Positions 17,530 through 26,795 of a stretch of 64,000 bases of DNA are shown piece by piece (the first letter of the stretch is position 1; the number at the start of each line of letters is the position of its first letter). A model generated the notes under the pieces. It worked only from the letters and a program-made list of their open reading frames with translations. It did not search any database and was not told the DNA's origin. Source of the stretch: an uncultured Alteromonadaceae bacterium. Its GTDB lineage: Bacteria; Pseudomonadota; Gammaproteobacteria; Enterobacterales; Alteromonadaceae. The DNA lies in contig CANMXU010000024.1 of the NCBI GenBank assembly GCA_947501935.1, positions 17,202 to 81,201 on the forward strand, in the 5' to 3' direction. A program made the position numbers and the translations under genes.

Positions 17530-18548
17530 ATTTTTTTCCTTTCTATATTTATGATGTGCTCATATTCTATTTCAGTAAAAATCAAGTTTATTTGTTGTGA
17601 AATTGTTTGGTTTTTTTTCAAAATAGTGCTTGGGAAATTCTTTTGGTTAACTGAGTTTGGGTAAAATTGAGGTTCTAAACAAATACCCTCATGGGTACCA
17701 TGTATGCCAAAAACACCTAGTTGATTACCTGTATAGCACTGCATAGCAGGTAAAGTAGACTCAACTTTCAACAGTAGTTGTGTGTCTAAACAATACAATT
17801 CAGCTTGTAACTGTAGTTGATGATTATCTTGATACGTCCAATTATGATCTAAACCACCCCAACGTAATATTTCAGGATCATTGCTGGTTAATATCTCTGA
17901 TAGGAGGGTGAATTGGCGTAAATCAAAAACAGTATTGGTAACCGAAGCCACTTCACCCGTCGGGATTTGTTGCTCGTCTTGGGGCGTATAAGAGTCAGCT
18001 GTAATTTTAATATAATGATTTTTAATGTCACCAAATCCGGCCAAATTAAAGTAGCTGTGGCTAGTTAAGTTTATTGGCGTATCTTGATCAGTGCTAGCTG
18101 ACCAATGTAAATTTAGGGTATTGTTTTCTGTTAGCGTGTATTGCAGTTGGAAGGTAACATTACCGGGAAAACCATCATTACAATGTTCTTGTTTGATTTG
18201 TAAAGTAATTGAATTTTTTGAAAGTTCAAAAACCTGCCAAAAACGTTGATGCAACCCCATAGAACCACTGTGTAGAAGGTTAGTTCCTTCATTTTGTTCT
18301 AGTTGATAATCTTGTTCATTCAATTGAAACTTGCCTTGCGCAATCCTATTACAAACGGGCCCAGCTATGGCGCCATGAAACATAGGGTCTAGAGCGTACT
18401 GTTCAGCATGTACATAAGTTAAAATAGTATTAATCTCACCATACTTTTTTGTAGGAATTATTAATGAGATTAGCCTAGCACCGAGGTTAATTACTTTAAC
18501 TTTAGCTCCTTTGCTGTTTTGTAATTCATACTCCTTTATTTGAGACAT
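17526..18548 (-). CDS. Aldose 1-epimerase (mutarotase)
   Basis: 340 residues. It interconverts alpha and beta anomers of an aldose in the cytoplasm. Catalytic residues are visible: His93 in LLHSGSMGLHQRFW, His164 in TSHSYFNLAG (acid), Asp234 in GLDHNWTYQ and the base Glu292 in CLEPQFYPNSVN. The length and order match GalM. It is the first gene of the minus-strand set with Gfo/Idh/MocA, TIM barrel and AraC. Xylose is a likely substrate given the window, but galactose or glucose cannot be excluded. Confidence 0.92.
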   Translation of the reverse strand: MSQIKEYELQNSKGAKVKVINLGARLISLIIPTKKYGEINTILTYVHAEQYALDPMFHGAIAGPVCNRIAQGKFQLNEQDYQLEQNEGTNLLHSGSMGLHQRFWQVFELSKNSITLQIKQEHCNDGFPGNVTFQLQYTLTENNTLNLHWSASTDQDTPINLTSHSYFNLAGFGDIKNHYIKITADSYTPQDEQQIPTGEVASVTNTVFDLRQFTLLSEILTSNDPEILRWGGLDHNWTYQDNHQLQLQAELYCLDTQLLLKVESTLPAMQCYTGNQLGVFGIHGTHEGICLEPQFYPNSVNQKNFPSTILKKNQTISQQINLIFTEIEYEHIINIERKKI

Positions 18549-18801
18549 ATACTTTTCCTCTTAAGATCAGGCTAGCCTAAAATTTAGTTGAGTATGAAAA
18601 TTAGCGAGAAATGGTGTTATTGACTACCTAACAGTTAACAGCCGATAGGTATTTATTTACCCTAGTAAAATGTAAAGTTAAAAAATAGGCTAAAAAAGTA
18701 CATGATTATGGCTAAGCAACAAGTAGAGGAGTAGTACTCATAAACCTTATAGTAGAGCTCAGATTATTTTACATTGAAGCCATATTATTAAGGGGTAGCA
18801 A

Positions 18802-19650
18802 ATGAAGTTGATGCGTTTTGGACCAAAGGGTCAAGAGAAGCCGGGTTTAATTGATGTTGATGGTAATATTCGAGATTTATCTTCAATAGTTGATGATATT
18901 ACAGGTTCTCAGTTGCTACCTGAAAAGTTAGCTGAATTATCGAAAGTTAATATTGATAGCTTGCCTATAGTTGATAGTAATGTGCGTATAGGTTCATGTG
19001 TAGGCTCTGTAGGTAAGTTTATTTGTATTGGTTTAAATTATGCTGATCACGCCGCTGAAGCTAACATGCCAATTCCTGAAGAACCTGTTGTTTTCACTAA
19101 GTGGTCAAGTGCAGTATGTGGACCAAATGACAATATAGTAAAGCCTCGTAATAGTATCAAAATGGATTGGGAAGTTGAATTAGGCATAGTTATTGGTAAA
19201 GCTGCAAAGTACGTAGATGAAGCTGATGCTGAAGAGCACATTGCTGGTTATTGTTTAATTAATGACGTTTCTGAACGTCATTTTCAATTAGATATCAGCG
19301 GTGGACAATGGGATAAAGGTAAAGGCAGTGATACTTTTGGTCCTATCGGCCCATGGTTAGCAACCCGTGAAGAAATAGAAGATGTACACAATTTAGGTAT
19401 GAAGCTAAGTGTTAATGGTAAAACTTACCAAAATGGCAACACTAAAACGATGATTTTCAAACCTGCTTTTATCGTTAGTTACTTAAGCCAATTTGTAACA
19501 TTAGAACCAGGTGATGTTATATCTACAGGTACACCGCCAGGTGTTGGTATGGGACAAACTCCTGAAGTTTTCTTAAATGTTGGTGATAAAATAACTTTAT
19601 CAATAGACAGCTTAGGACAGCAAAACCAAGAAGTTGTTGCTGACATTTAA
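18802..19650 (+). CDS. FAH-family hydrolase, possibly 2,4-diketo-3-deoxy-sugar-acid hydrolase
   Basis: 282 residues of the fumarylacetoacetate hydrolase family. Metal ligands are Glu124 and Glu126 in DWEVELGIV and Asp155 in LINDVSERH; the earlier CIGLNYADHAAEANMPIP and the late STGTPPGVGMGQ are typical of the subgroup that cleaves 2,4-diketo-3-deoxy-L-fuconate or -rhamnonate into pyruvate and a hydroxyacid. ATG has an AAGGGG ribosome-binding site. It lies opposite the aldose-epimerase operon, and its probable partner dehydrogenase is at 38579-39313. The alternative is ureidoglycolate lyase or another FAH activity. A terminator follows. Confidence 0.85.
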   Translation: MKLMRFGPKGQEKPGLIDVDGNIRDLSSIVDDITGSQLLPEKLAELSKVNIDSLPIVDSNVRIGSCVGSVGKFICIGLNYADHAAEANMPIPEEPVVFTKWSSAVCGPNDNIVKPRNSIKMDWEVELGIVIGKAAKYVDEADAEEHIAGYCLINDVSERHFQLDISGGQWDKGKGSDTFGPIGPWLATREEIEDVHNLGMKLSVNGKTYQNGNTKTMIFKPAFIVSYLSQFVTLEPGDVISTGTPPGVGMGQTPEVFLNVGDKITLSIDSLGQQNQEVVADI

Positions 19651-19683
19651 GCGATAACAACAGGTAAATTTATCTTTTAAAAG

Positions 19684-19710
19684 CGAACCACTTTATTGGT
19701 TCGTTTTTTT
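19684..19710 (+). terminator. Rho-independent terminator after the FAH gene
   Basis: Perfect 7-bp stem CGAACCA (19684-19690) with TGGTTCG (19697-19703), 6-base loop, then a run of seven T. Confidence 0.8.
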
Positions 19711-19751
19711 TATTTGAACAAAGCGCATTTAAACAGTTAAGAGAGCTTTTT

Positions 19752-20051
19752 ATGATTAAACATATGGTTTTATTTAACCTAAAGCATCAGGAAGGGTCAT
19801 TAGAAGAGCAATTATTTTTGCTTTGTGTACAAGACCTTGCTTTGATACCTGAAGTTAATGATTTAGAAATTTCTCTGCAAATAAGTCAAAAATCTCCATT
19901 TAAATACTGTTTATCAATGACTTTTGAAAACCCAGATGCTTATCAAGAATATCGAATAAATGAAATTCATGAAAATTTTGTAAAAATATATTGGTTAGCA
20001 CAAGTGACTGGTTTTATGGAGTTAGATCTGGTGACTAGAAAAACTGATTAA
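19752..20051 (+). CDS. Dabb (stress-responsive A/B barrel) protein
   Basis: 99 residues with the dimeric alpha/beta-barrel signature: the N-terminal MIKHMVLFNLKHQEG, an SFKYCLSMTFENPDAYQEY-like central strand with helix, and a histidine in NEIHENFV. Bacterial Dabb proteins are small and mostly uncharacterised, but they often accompany Gfo/Idh/MocA and TIM-barrel sugar genes, as here. A strong AGAGAG-type site precedes the ATG. It may bind or isomerise a sugar-acid intermediate; that is inference. Confidence 0.8.
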   Translation: MIKHMVLFNLKHQEGSLEEQLFLLCVQDLALIPEVNDLEISLQISQKSPFKYCLSMTFENPDAYQEYRINEIHENFVKIYWLAQVTGFMELDLVTRKTD

Positions 20052-20094
20052 AGAGTATGGAAAATAATAGTAGCTTTAATATTCAGTAAAATCA

Positions 20095-20130
20095 CTTTAA
20101 GGCATACATAATGGAATGCCTTAAAGTTTT
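20095..20130. terminator. Probable bidirectional terminator
   Basis: Perfect 11-bp stem CTTTAAGGCAT (20095-20105) with its complement (20116-20126), 10-base loop, then TTTT. It lies between the convergent Dabb gene and the TIM-barrel gene. Confidence 0.75.
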
Positions 20131-20142
20131 GAATCAAATGAG

Positions 20143-20991
20143 CTAGATATTTTCTCGGTACCCTTTAATGAATTGATAAGCATCACGACAAATTTGTTCT
20201 TCTGATTCGTACATTTTCCGCCAAATTTTTACCACTGGTATTAGCTCTGGTAAATTAAGTCCGAATGCTTCAACAGCAAAAGTACCTTGATAATCTATTT
20301 CTTTAAGAGCTGCAAATGTTTCATCCCATCGAACATGTCCGCTACCTGGGGTGCTACGGTCATTCTCAGAAATATGCACATGGTTAATTAAAGCCCCGTG
20401 ATCTTTAATGGCTTGAGCGACGTCTTTCTCTTCAATATTGGCATGGAAAGTATCGTATAGAATACCAACATTGTCATAACCTATATCGGTAACTAAGCGC
20501 GCCATATCTGCAGTTGTATTCGTTAAGTAACATTCAAACCTATTGATAAACTCAAGACTAATGTCGATATTTTTTTGCTGAGCATGAGCTGCTGTTGCTT
20601 GCATAACCTCAATACTATATTGCCATTCAGAAGGTGTTGGTCCTTGTCCTGTAAACACACCCAATGCTGTATGAAGTAAGCCAGAGATCTTTTTAGCACC
20701 AAGAGCTTGAGCGCAATCTATAGCAAGTTTGTTATTTTCTATGGCTAACTGTCTCGTAGCGGGATTTTCGGAGCAAGGGTTATCAGCTTCGCTTCGCGCG
20801 GTTATCGCTAACGGTATTAAACCTATTTCATTTAGTTTTTCGCCAAGCCATTGATAGTGTTTAATATCATCAAGTTCCAGTATAGGAATCTCAACCATAT
20901 TGTAACCAGAATCTTTTACCAGTTGTAATTGGGGTAAATGTTCTTTGGTAACGTGGGTAGTCCATAAAAACATATTCATTGCGCAATTCAT
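20143..20991 (-). CDS. Sugar phosphate isomerase/epimerase (ketose 3-epimerase-like TIM barrel)
   Basis: 282 residues with ATG preceded by GGAG. Motifs fit ketose 3-epimerases (psicose/tagatose 3-epimerase type): GYNMVEIPILELDD, ISLEFINRFECY (catalytic Glu), NVGILYDTFHANIEEKD (Asp, His), HVHISENDRSTPGSGHVRW and the second catalytic Glu in FAVEAFG. Such enzymes epimerise free ketoses at C3, and relatives act on keto-glycosides. A LacI operator lies 53 bases upstream, so the gene is probably controlled by the LacI protein next to it. Confidence 0.87.
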   Translation of the reverse strand: MNCAMNMFLWTTHVTKEHLPQLQLVKDSGYNMVEIPILELDDIKHYQWLGEKLNEIGLIPLAITARSEADNPCSENPATRQLAIENNKLAIDCAQALGAKKISGLLHTALGVFTGQGPTPSEWQYSIEVMQATAAHAQQKNIDISLEFINRFECYLTNTTADMARLVTDIGYDNVGILYDTFHANIEEKDVAQAIKDHGALINHVHISENDRSTPGSGHVRWDETFAALKEIDYQGTFAVEAFGLNLPELIPVVKIWRKMYESEEQICRDAYQFIKGYRENI

Positions 20992-21043
20992 TTTAGTTCT
21001 CCATTACGGATCATTGATCACTTTAAGCTTGCACTTAGCTTAA

Positions 21044-21057
21044 TGTAATAGATTACA
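21044..21057. promoter_or_regulatory. LacI-type operator, site 1
   Basis: TGTAATAGATTACA, an inverted repeat with a two-base centre, upstream of the minus-strand epimerase gene. The same sequence recurs at 22324-22337, and its complement at 22289-22302. Confidence 0.75.
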
Positions 21058-21108
21058 TTGTGTCAACAAAAGAAGATGGCATTACTTAAATGTATGAAAA
21101 TAACGTTA

Positions 21109-22125
21109 TTATTTTATACTTGCGGTTGAGCTTCGTATTATAAGTTGGTGAGGCACAATCGTTGGGGCAGAGTTTACTTCAACTCCCTCAATAATATGGC
21201 AAAGTTGATACATTGTTTTCTCACCAATCTCTTCACCGGGTTGAGCAATAGTTGTTAAAGGTGGATCGCTGATTTCAGCGTAACGAATGTTATCAAAACC
21301 AATAACTGATATATCATCAGGAACTCTTAAGCCACTGTTTTTTATTTCGTATATTGAACCTAAAGCCATCTCATCGTTTGCGCAGAGGATAGCGGTAGGG
21401 CGTTGATGTAGGTTTAATAATCGCCGAGTAATACGTCGGCCATCTTCAATGGTTAAATTACCATCTGAAATTAAGTCTTCAACAGTTTTCAGTTTATGTT
21501 TTTCCATTGCCAAGCGGTAACCGGCCTCCCGTTCACCTGAAACACCTGTAGATAAAGAACCTGAAATATAAGCAATACGTTGGTGCCCTAAAGATATTAA
21601 GTGTTCAGTTGCAGCAGTAGAAGCCGATTCATTATCAATTCTCACACTTGGAAAGTCGCTAATATCAGGAGTTGCATTCTCGCAGCTAACAATAATTGGC
21701 GGATGATTATCTGAACTTTTTGACCGAGATAAAGCGTCTTTAAAGGGGGAGAAACTACCAAGTAAAATTATGCCATCAGCTTGATTTGAGAAAAAGGTAT
21801 TGGTCATTTTATCAAAAGGCATCGTATTGAATTGCGTATCTATTATCATGATACTAAAGCCTTTTTGTCTGGCGACAGTTTCTATTCCCTTTAAAACATC
21901 ACCAAAATGGGGAACACCAATTGAAGGTATAACTACGACAATAACATTGGTTTTTCCGCGCCGAAAGTTTCTTGCCAGACTATTCATTGAGTAGCCCGTT
22001 TTCTTAATAGCATCGGTGACTTTTTTCCGTGTTTTATCGCGTAGTTGCTCTGGAGTGTTGAAGTAGCGCGATACTGTGGCGGTGGAAACTCCGGCTTCCT
22101 TTGCGACTTCTTTGACTGATGACAT
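21109..22125 (-). CDS. LacI-family transcriptional regulator
   Basis: 338 residues. The N-terminal helix-turn-helix reads SSVKEVAKEAGVSTATVSRYF, with the hinge helix NSLARNFRRGKTN; the rest is a periplasmic-binding-protein-like sensor with typical ILCANDEMALGSI and DISVIGFDNIRYAE. It should bind the palindrome found on both sides of its own gene and release it when a sugar binds. It is transcribed away from the MFS gene, which it probably represses. The ligand is unknown; it may be the sugar imported by the MFS transporter. Confidence 0.92.
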   Translation of the reverse strand: MSSVKEVAKEAGVSTATVSRYFNTPEQLRDKTRKKVTDAIKKTGYSMNSLARNFRRGKTNVIVVVIPSIGVPHFGDVLKGIETVARQKGFSIMIIDTQFNTMPFDKMTNTFFSNQADGIILLGSFSPFKDALSRSKSSDNHPPIIVSCENATPDISDFPSVRIDNESASTAATEHLISLGHQRIAYISGSLSTGVSGEREAGYRLAMEKHKLKTVEDLISDGNLTIEDGRRITRRLLNLHQRPTAILCANDEMALGSIYEIKNSGLRVPDDISVIGFDNIRYAEISDPPLTTIAQPGEEIGEKTMYQLCHIIEGVEVNSAPTIVPHQLIIRSSTASIK

Positions 22126-22288
22126 GACGGTTACTTTTTTAGTTATGGTATCGATTTCACCCTTTAAAATACTCCAAATCAGTCTCCTTTAAAAGATATT
22201 TTTCAGTGTTTTTAGGCTGTTTGACTAAAATTGAAGATATTATGACCAATAAAAAAACTCATATTAATTAGGGACAAATACTTTTTTT

Positions 22289-22302
22289 TGTAATCTATTA
22301 CA
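22289..22302. promoter_or_regulatory. LacI-type operator, site 2
   Basis: TGTAATCTATTACA, the reverse complement of sites 1 and 3. It lies in the divergent region between the LacI gene and the MFS gene. Its centre is 35 bases from site 3. Confidence 0.75.
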
Positions 22303-22323
22303 TTTTAAGCTTGTAATTAAAAA

Positions 22324-22337
22324 TGTAATAGATTACA
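22324..22337. promoter_or_regulatory. LacI-type operator, site 3
   Basis: TGTAATAGATTACA, 87 bases before the MFS start codon. Together with site 2 it could cover the promoters of both divergent genes. Confidence 0.75.
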
Positions 22338-22423
22338 TTTTGGTAACACAACGAATGAATATTGAACTTTTTGCGTTAAAGGTACGTGGTTAGAAGTTAA
22401 ATATTTTTGTAATAGGACAAAAC

Positions 22424-23752
22424 ATGAACTCAATAAAACAAAACGGTATTAATCGTAAAAAACTGTTCATTATTAGCTTGATTGCTTTATTTACATCAGG
22501 TTTAAGTGCTGCATTAAGAGCGACGATTGCTGCAGATATTCAAGGTGATTATCTTGATGCCATCGATTTAACACGATCAACTATCATGGTTGGTGAGATT
22601 TTGGGTATTAGCTTTTTAGGTTTTGCCTTTTCATTATTTCTGTCTAGCCCATTATTAGACGCTATAGGTATGGCAAGGATGTTATTTATATCAGCACTTT
22701 GTTTTATTGGCGGTACGCTATTAGTGATATTTGCTGATGTGATAACTCAATCAAGTGATATTTATTGGTATTTTTGGGGCGGTATGCTACTGAGCGGTAT
22801 TGGGTGGGGTCTTGTCGAAGGAACTACTAATCCGTTAACTACATCTTTGTACCCTGAAGATAAAACCAATCGTTTAAATATTCTTCATGCATGGTGGCCT
22901 GCAGGGTTAGTTGTTGGGGGGTTATCAGGTGTTGGGCTCTCTTATTTAGATTTTAGCTGGAAAATACAGTTTGCTTTAGTTTTATTGCCTTCAGTTATTT
23001 ATGCCTTCATGGTTATTGGGGTTAAATTCCCGCTAACCGAACGAGCAGCATCAGGGGTTTCTATGAAAGAAATGCTCACAGAAATTGTTCGTCAACCTAG
23101 TTTTTTTATCTGGTTAGCTGCAATGTTATTAACTGCTGCATCAGAACTTGCCCCAGGACAACTAGTTGATTTGGTGTTAACTCGTACAGTAGGCATGGAT
23201 GGTATTTTACTGCTTGTTTATGTCAGCGGCTTGATGTTTGTAATGCGTCATTTTTCAGGCGTAATTCTAAGAGTTATTTCCCCTGTTGGTCTTTTATGGT
23301 TTTCATGTGTATTTGCTGCTGTTGGTTTATATCTGTTAAGTATTGCCAACTCTCCAGTATCAGGGCTTTTCGCGGCAACTGTTTGGGGGATTGGTGTCTG
23401 CTATATGTGGCCAACCATGTTAGCTACAGCGTCAGAACGATACCCTCGAGGAGGTTCATTCTTTATCGGTTTGATGGGCTCTGCGGGCGCCCTATCAATA
23501 AATTATGTTTTACCTGAATTAGGTGGGATTTTCGACCGAGCCAAACAAGATTTTGCCGGTGGTATTGAAGCCTTTGCTTTACTCGAAGGGGACTCATTGA
23601 ATGATGCATTAATTGCTGCCGCTCAAACCACCTTTCAGTCTATTGCAATATTACCCTTATTCTTATTAATCATTTTTGGTGCTGTTTGGTGGAACGACAG
23701 AGCAAAGGGTGGTTATCAACCTGTGCCTGTTGTGCAGGCAAAGAATTCATAG
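22424..23752 (+). CDS. MFS transporter
   Basis: 442 residues with twelve hydrophobic segments. The large internal segment with MARMLFISALCFIGG, the WAWPAG-like LHAWWPAGLVVGG and the late GIGVCYMWPTMLATASERYP fit the fucose/sugar porter-like MFS branch found beside oxidoreductase sugar clusters. A sugar or keto-sugar is the likely cargo across the inner membrane. Two LacI operators lie upstream and the TonB receptor gene follows after 141 bases, so it is probably the first gene of the plus-strand uptake and oxidation set. Confidence 0.85.
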   Translation: MNSIKQNGINRKKLFIISLIALFTSGLSAALRATIAADIQGDYLDAIDLTRSTIMVGEILGISFLGFAFSLFLSSPLLDAIGMARMLFISALCFIGGTLLVIFADVITQSSDIYWYFWGGMLLSGIGWGLVEGTTNPLTTSLYPEDKTNRLNILHAWWPAGLVVGGLSGVGLSYLDFSWKIQFALVLLPSVIYAFMVIGVKFPLTERAASGVSMKEMLTEIVRQPSFFIWLAAMLLTAASELAPGQLVDLVLTRTVGMDGILLLVYVSGLMFVMRHFSGVILRVISPVGLLWFSCVFAAVGLYLLSIANSPVSGLFAATVWGIGVCYMWPTMLATASERYPRGGSFFIGLMGSAGALSINYVLPELGGIFDRAKQDFAGGIEAFALLEGDSLNDALIAAAQTTFQSIAILPLFLLIIFGAVWWNDRAKGGYQPVPVVQAKNS

Positions 23753-23893
23753 GTTAAGTCATTTAAATATGCTGAGGCTGGTAACGCATATTTACCTGTA
23801 ATTTAGATATTAGCTTCATGGGTACATAGAAGTTGATGATTATTTTAATAAATACTTGAATTATAACTATCATAAGAAGTAACGGGAGAAGTC

Positions 23894-26140
23894 ATGAAAA
23901 CACATAAAATAACACAAGCGTTGATGATGGCAGGATTAGTCGCAATATCAAATAATGCTTTTGGGGCCGATGAAGTAACTAATCCGGCAACCAATACCGA
24001 AGAGAAGAAAAAGCTAGCGATTGAAGTGATCAGCGTAACCGCACAAAAGCGACTAGAAACTCAGCAAGAAGTTGCATTAACGGTAAATACCTTTGATGGT
24101 GAAGCTCTTGGTAAAGCAGGTGCGGTTGATTTAACCGACATTGAGAAGTTGACTGCTGGAGTTACATTAGACGGTGACTCAGGCCATGCTGCTAGTATTG
24201 GAATTCGAGGTATAGGTGCTACTTCAATTTCAGGTCTTGACCCTGCGGTTGCTGTTTTCATTGACGGCGTTGTCCAAAATAACGTTGGTTCAGCATTTAG
24301 CTCTTTACTTGATATTGGCCGTGTTGAAGTACTACGTGGTCCTCAGGGAACGCTTTATGGTAAAAATGCCCCAGCTGGTGCCATTAATATTATCACCAAA
24401 ACACCAGATACCATTGATTTTGGTGGAAACGTTGAAGCCACTTTAAGTTCATGGTCAACTCAGGAATATAAAGGAACGGTTAATATTCCATTAATCGAAG
24501 ATGTGCTTGCTGCTCGTGTCTCTGGTTTATATACAGAATCAGATGGTTATATATACAACGAACATTTAGGTAAACCTGCTAACTCACGTAAACGTTCTGC
24601 GGCACGTATGAAGCTTCTTTATACTCCCCTTGATAACTTATCGGCGATACTTAACGTTAATTTTAGTGAGTCAGAAATTGGTAATCCGCTGCAATTAATG
24701 GGCGAAGATATTTACCAATACGAAACTAATGAAAATGATCAAGGCCTTGCAGAAGACGATAATGAATCTGTTTCATTACAAGTAGACTGGGAGATTGATA
24801 CCCTTGAATTTACTTTAATCAGTGCGTATCAAGAGTTCACCTTAACAGGTCCAAGGGATAATGATTTTACCCCTGCTGAAGTTGGCGCTGGCGGTTCAAT
24901 TTTAACTATTGATCAAGCGCTTCGTAGTTCAAGTCATGAATTTAGAGTCACTTCTTTTGATAGTGACGAGTTTGAATTTATGGCTGGTTTATTCTATTCA
25001 AAGCAAGAATTAAAAGGCGGTAGCCTGTTTAATAATGGTTCATTTAATCAAAACCTTACCGGTGTAGATGTTACCGAAAGCTTTGGTATTTTCACTAACA
25101 ATACTTATTTTATTAATGAAGATTGGTCTTTAGCTTTTGGTTTACGTTATAGCGATGATCGTAAATCAGCATCATCAAAGCAAATTGATAGCATTGTAGG
25201 TGAAGTTGACGGTCGTGACAGTGAACATTTTGATGCTTTTTCGGGCAGCTTAAAGCTTAGATACATGCCATCAACAGCTCAAACTTATTATGTGTCAGTA
25301 GACCGAGCATATCGTGCTGGTGGCTTTAATGTGGTTGCGCCGCAGCACTATAAAGATGCTGGTTTTGATAAATATGATTCAGAAACGAGTAATGCGATTG
25401 AGTTTGGTTCTAAAACGCTGTTTTGGGATGACCGCTTTCAAGTAAATGCTGCCATTTATTACCAAACTTTTGATGGTTATCAATCGAATCAGTTCTTAAC
25501 CGAACAAGCGATTGCGTTCTCACCATTTTTTGTTATAGCTGCACCAGCAGGGAATATTCGTGTTAATGGCAGTGATGCCACTTCAACTGGTGCTGAACTA
25601 GAATTTACCGTATTGCTTTCAGAACAACTTACGGTAAGTGGCTCTATGGCTTATAACCGTATAAAAGTTGGTGACTTTGATAACTTGCCGACGACATTTG
25701 CTGATGCTGGTTATTCTACTGCAGGACCAGTGATAACAGATCCTAGAATTTTACCAGGTGCTGGTGGTGACACTTCTATTATTCCAGTAACAAGTAAGTC
25801 AGGAGAAGTCTTAAAGGGGAGCCCTCAATGGTCTGCCAATATGTTCATTGAATATAAAGATATGCTTGCTGAAACAAATCTAGAATGGTTTTTACGAGCC
25901 TCTGCTAAATACAATAGTGAACGTGACAAAGCAGTTCTAGGTAGTTACTTAACCTCTGATCTTTTTGCAGGTATTCAAAGTGATTCCGGTAAATGGAATG
26001 TTACTGCATGGGCTAAAAATATTACTGATGAACAATACCTAGTATTTGGTAACGATGCAGAAACTTCAGGTTTAGGTGTTGATGTCGGCTTTCCTGGTGC
26101 ACCTCGATCTTACGGGGTAACTGTAGGTTATTCATTTTAG
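23894..26140 (+). CDS. TonB-dependent receptor, complete
   Basis: 748 residues. After a signal peptide (ending near NNAFGAD) comes the TonB box IEVISVTAQKR, the plug domain with VAVFIDGVVQNN and the motif VEVLRGPQGTLYGKNAPAGAINIIT, then a barrel ending in YGVTVGYSF with the terminal phenylalanine. The receptor imports a substrate such as an oligosaccharide or glycoside across the outer membrane with energy from TonB. It stands directly before the oxidoreductase pair, in the middle of a sugar-catabolic cluster, which supports a carbohydrate cargo. A ribosome-binding site GGGAG precedes the ATG. Confidence 0.92.
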   Translation: MKTHKITQALMMAGLVAISNNAFGADEVTNPATNTEEKKKLAIEVISVTAQKRLETQQEVALTVNTFDGEALGKAGAVDLTDIEKLTAGVTLDGDSGHAASIGIRGIGATSISGLDPAVAVFIDGVVQNNVGSAFSSLLDIGRVEVLRGPQGTLYGKNAPAGAINIITKTPDTIDFGGNVEATLSSWSTQEYKGTVNIPLIEDVLAARVSGLYTESDGYIYNEHLGKPANSRKRSAARMKLLYTPLDNLSAILNVNFSESEIGNPLQLMGEDIYQYETNENDQGLAEDDNESVSLQVDWEIDTLEFTLISAYQEFTLTGPRDNDFTPAEVGAGGSILTIDQALRSSSHEFRVTSFDSDEFEFMAGLFYSKQELKGGSLFNNGSFNQNLTGVDVTESFGIFTNNTYFINEDWSLAFGLRYSDDRKSASSKQIDSIVGEVDGRDSEHFDAFSGSLKLRYMPSTAQTYYVSVDRAYRAGGFNVVAPQHYKDAGFDKYDSETSNAIEFGSKTLFWDDRFQVNAAIYYQTFDGYQSNQFLTEQAIAFSPFFVIAAPAGNIRVNGSDATSTGAELEFTVLLSEQLTVSGSMAYNRIKVGDFDNLPTTFADAGYSTAGPVITDPRILPGAGGDTSIIPVTSKSGEVLKGSPQWSANMFIEYKDMLAETNLEWFLRASAKYNSERDKAVLGSYLTSDLFAGIQSDSGKWNVTAWAKNITDEQYLVFGNDAETSGLGVDVGFPGAPRSYGVTVGYSF

Positions 26141-26198
26141 TCATTGTCAAATGGCCTAATGATTCGTTAGGCCAGTGTAATAGAGTTGTGGAGTAGTT

Positions 26199-26765
26199 AT
26201 GAGCAGAAGAGCATTTTTAAAGCAAGCGGCATTTGTACTAGGAACTAGCGTTTCAGCCTCCTTAAGTGCAGCGGTTCTTAAAGGAATAACGACAGAGTCT
26301 AGTGCTCGAACCCTTGAGCTCTCTGCCGAACTAAAAAACGTTATTACATTACTGGCTGAACGTATCATGCCTAAAACAGATACTCCAGGGGCATTGGAAG
26401 CTGGAGTGCCTGATTTTATTAACACTATTGTTGTTGATTGGTATACCCCTGATGAAAGGAATGATTTTATTTCAGGGTTAGAGGATATGAATCAATATTG
26501 TTCTCAACAGTTTAATTGTTCTTTGCATGAAGCGACAAGCGCACAGCATGACTCAGTTTTAACTGAATTCGAAAAGAGAGCATTAGCAATTGCCGACGAT
26601 GAAAACCAAGCCATTTTTGCCATGTTTAGAGAGCTAGTGGTTGTTGGTTTTTTTACCTCAAAAGCAGGGGCTACACAGGCATTAAAGCACAATCATGTGG
26701 CCGGACAATTTGTTGGTGATTACCCGTTAAGTAAAGTGGGGAAAGCTTGGACTCCGTATTATTAA
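26199..26765 (+). CDS. Gluconate 2-dehydrogenase subunit 3-family protein (Tat-exported small subunit)
   Basis: 188 residues. The N-terminus is a twin-arginine signal (MSRRAFLKQAAFVLG). The body matches the small (gamma) subunit of periplasmic GMC dehydrogenases: LITLLAERIMPKTDTPGALEAGVPDFI and the final GDYPLSKVGKAWTPYY. In characterised relatives (gluconate 2-dehydrogenase, FAD glucose dehydrogenase, lactose 3-dehydrogenase) it carries its large partner through the Tat system and stabilises it. The GMC gene starts only about 30 bases later and has no signal peptide, as expected for such a pair. Confidence 0.9.
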   Translation: MSRRAFLKQAAFVLGTSVSASLSAAVLKGITTESSARTLELSAELKNVITLLAERIMPKTDTPGALEAGVPDFINTIVVDWYTPDERNDFISGLEDMNQYCSQQFNCSLHEATSAQHDSVLTEFEKRALAIADDENQAIFAMFRELVVVGFFTSKAGATQALKHNHVAGQFVGDYPLSKVGKAWTPYY

Positions 26766-26795
26766 CCCTTGTCTTTTAATAGAGTGAATTTAGCT

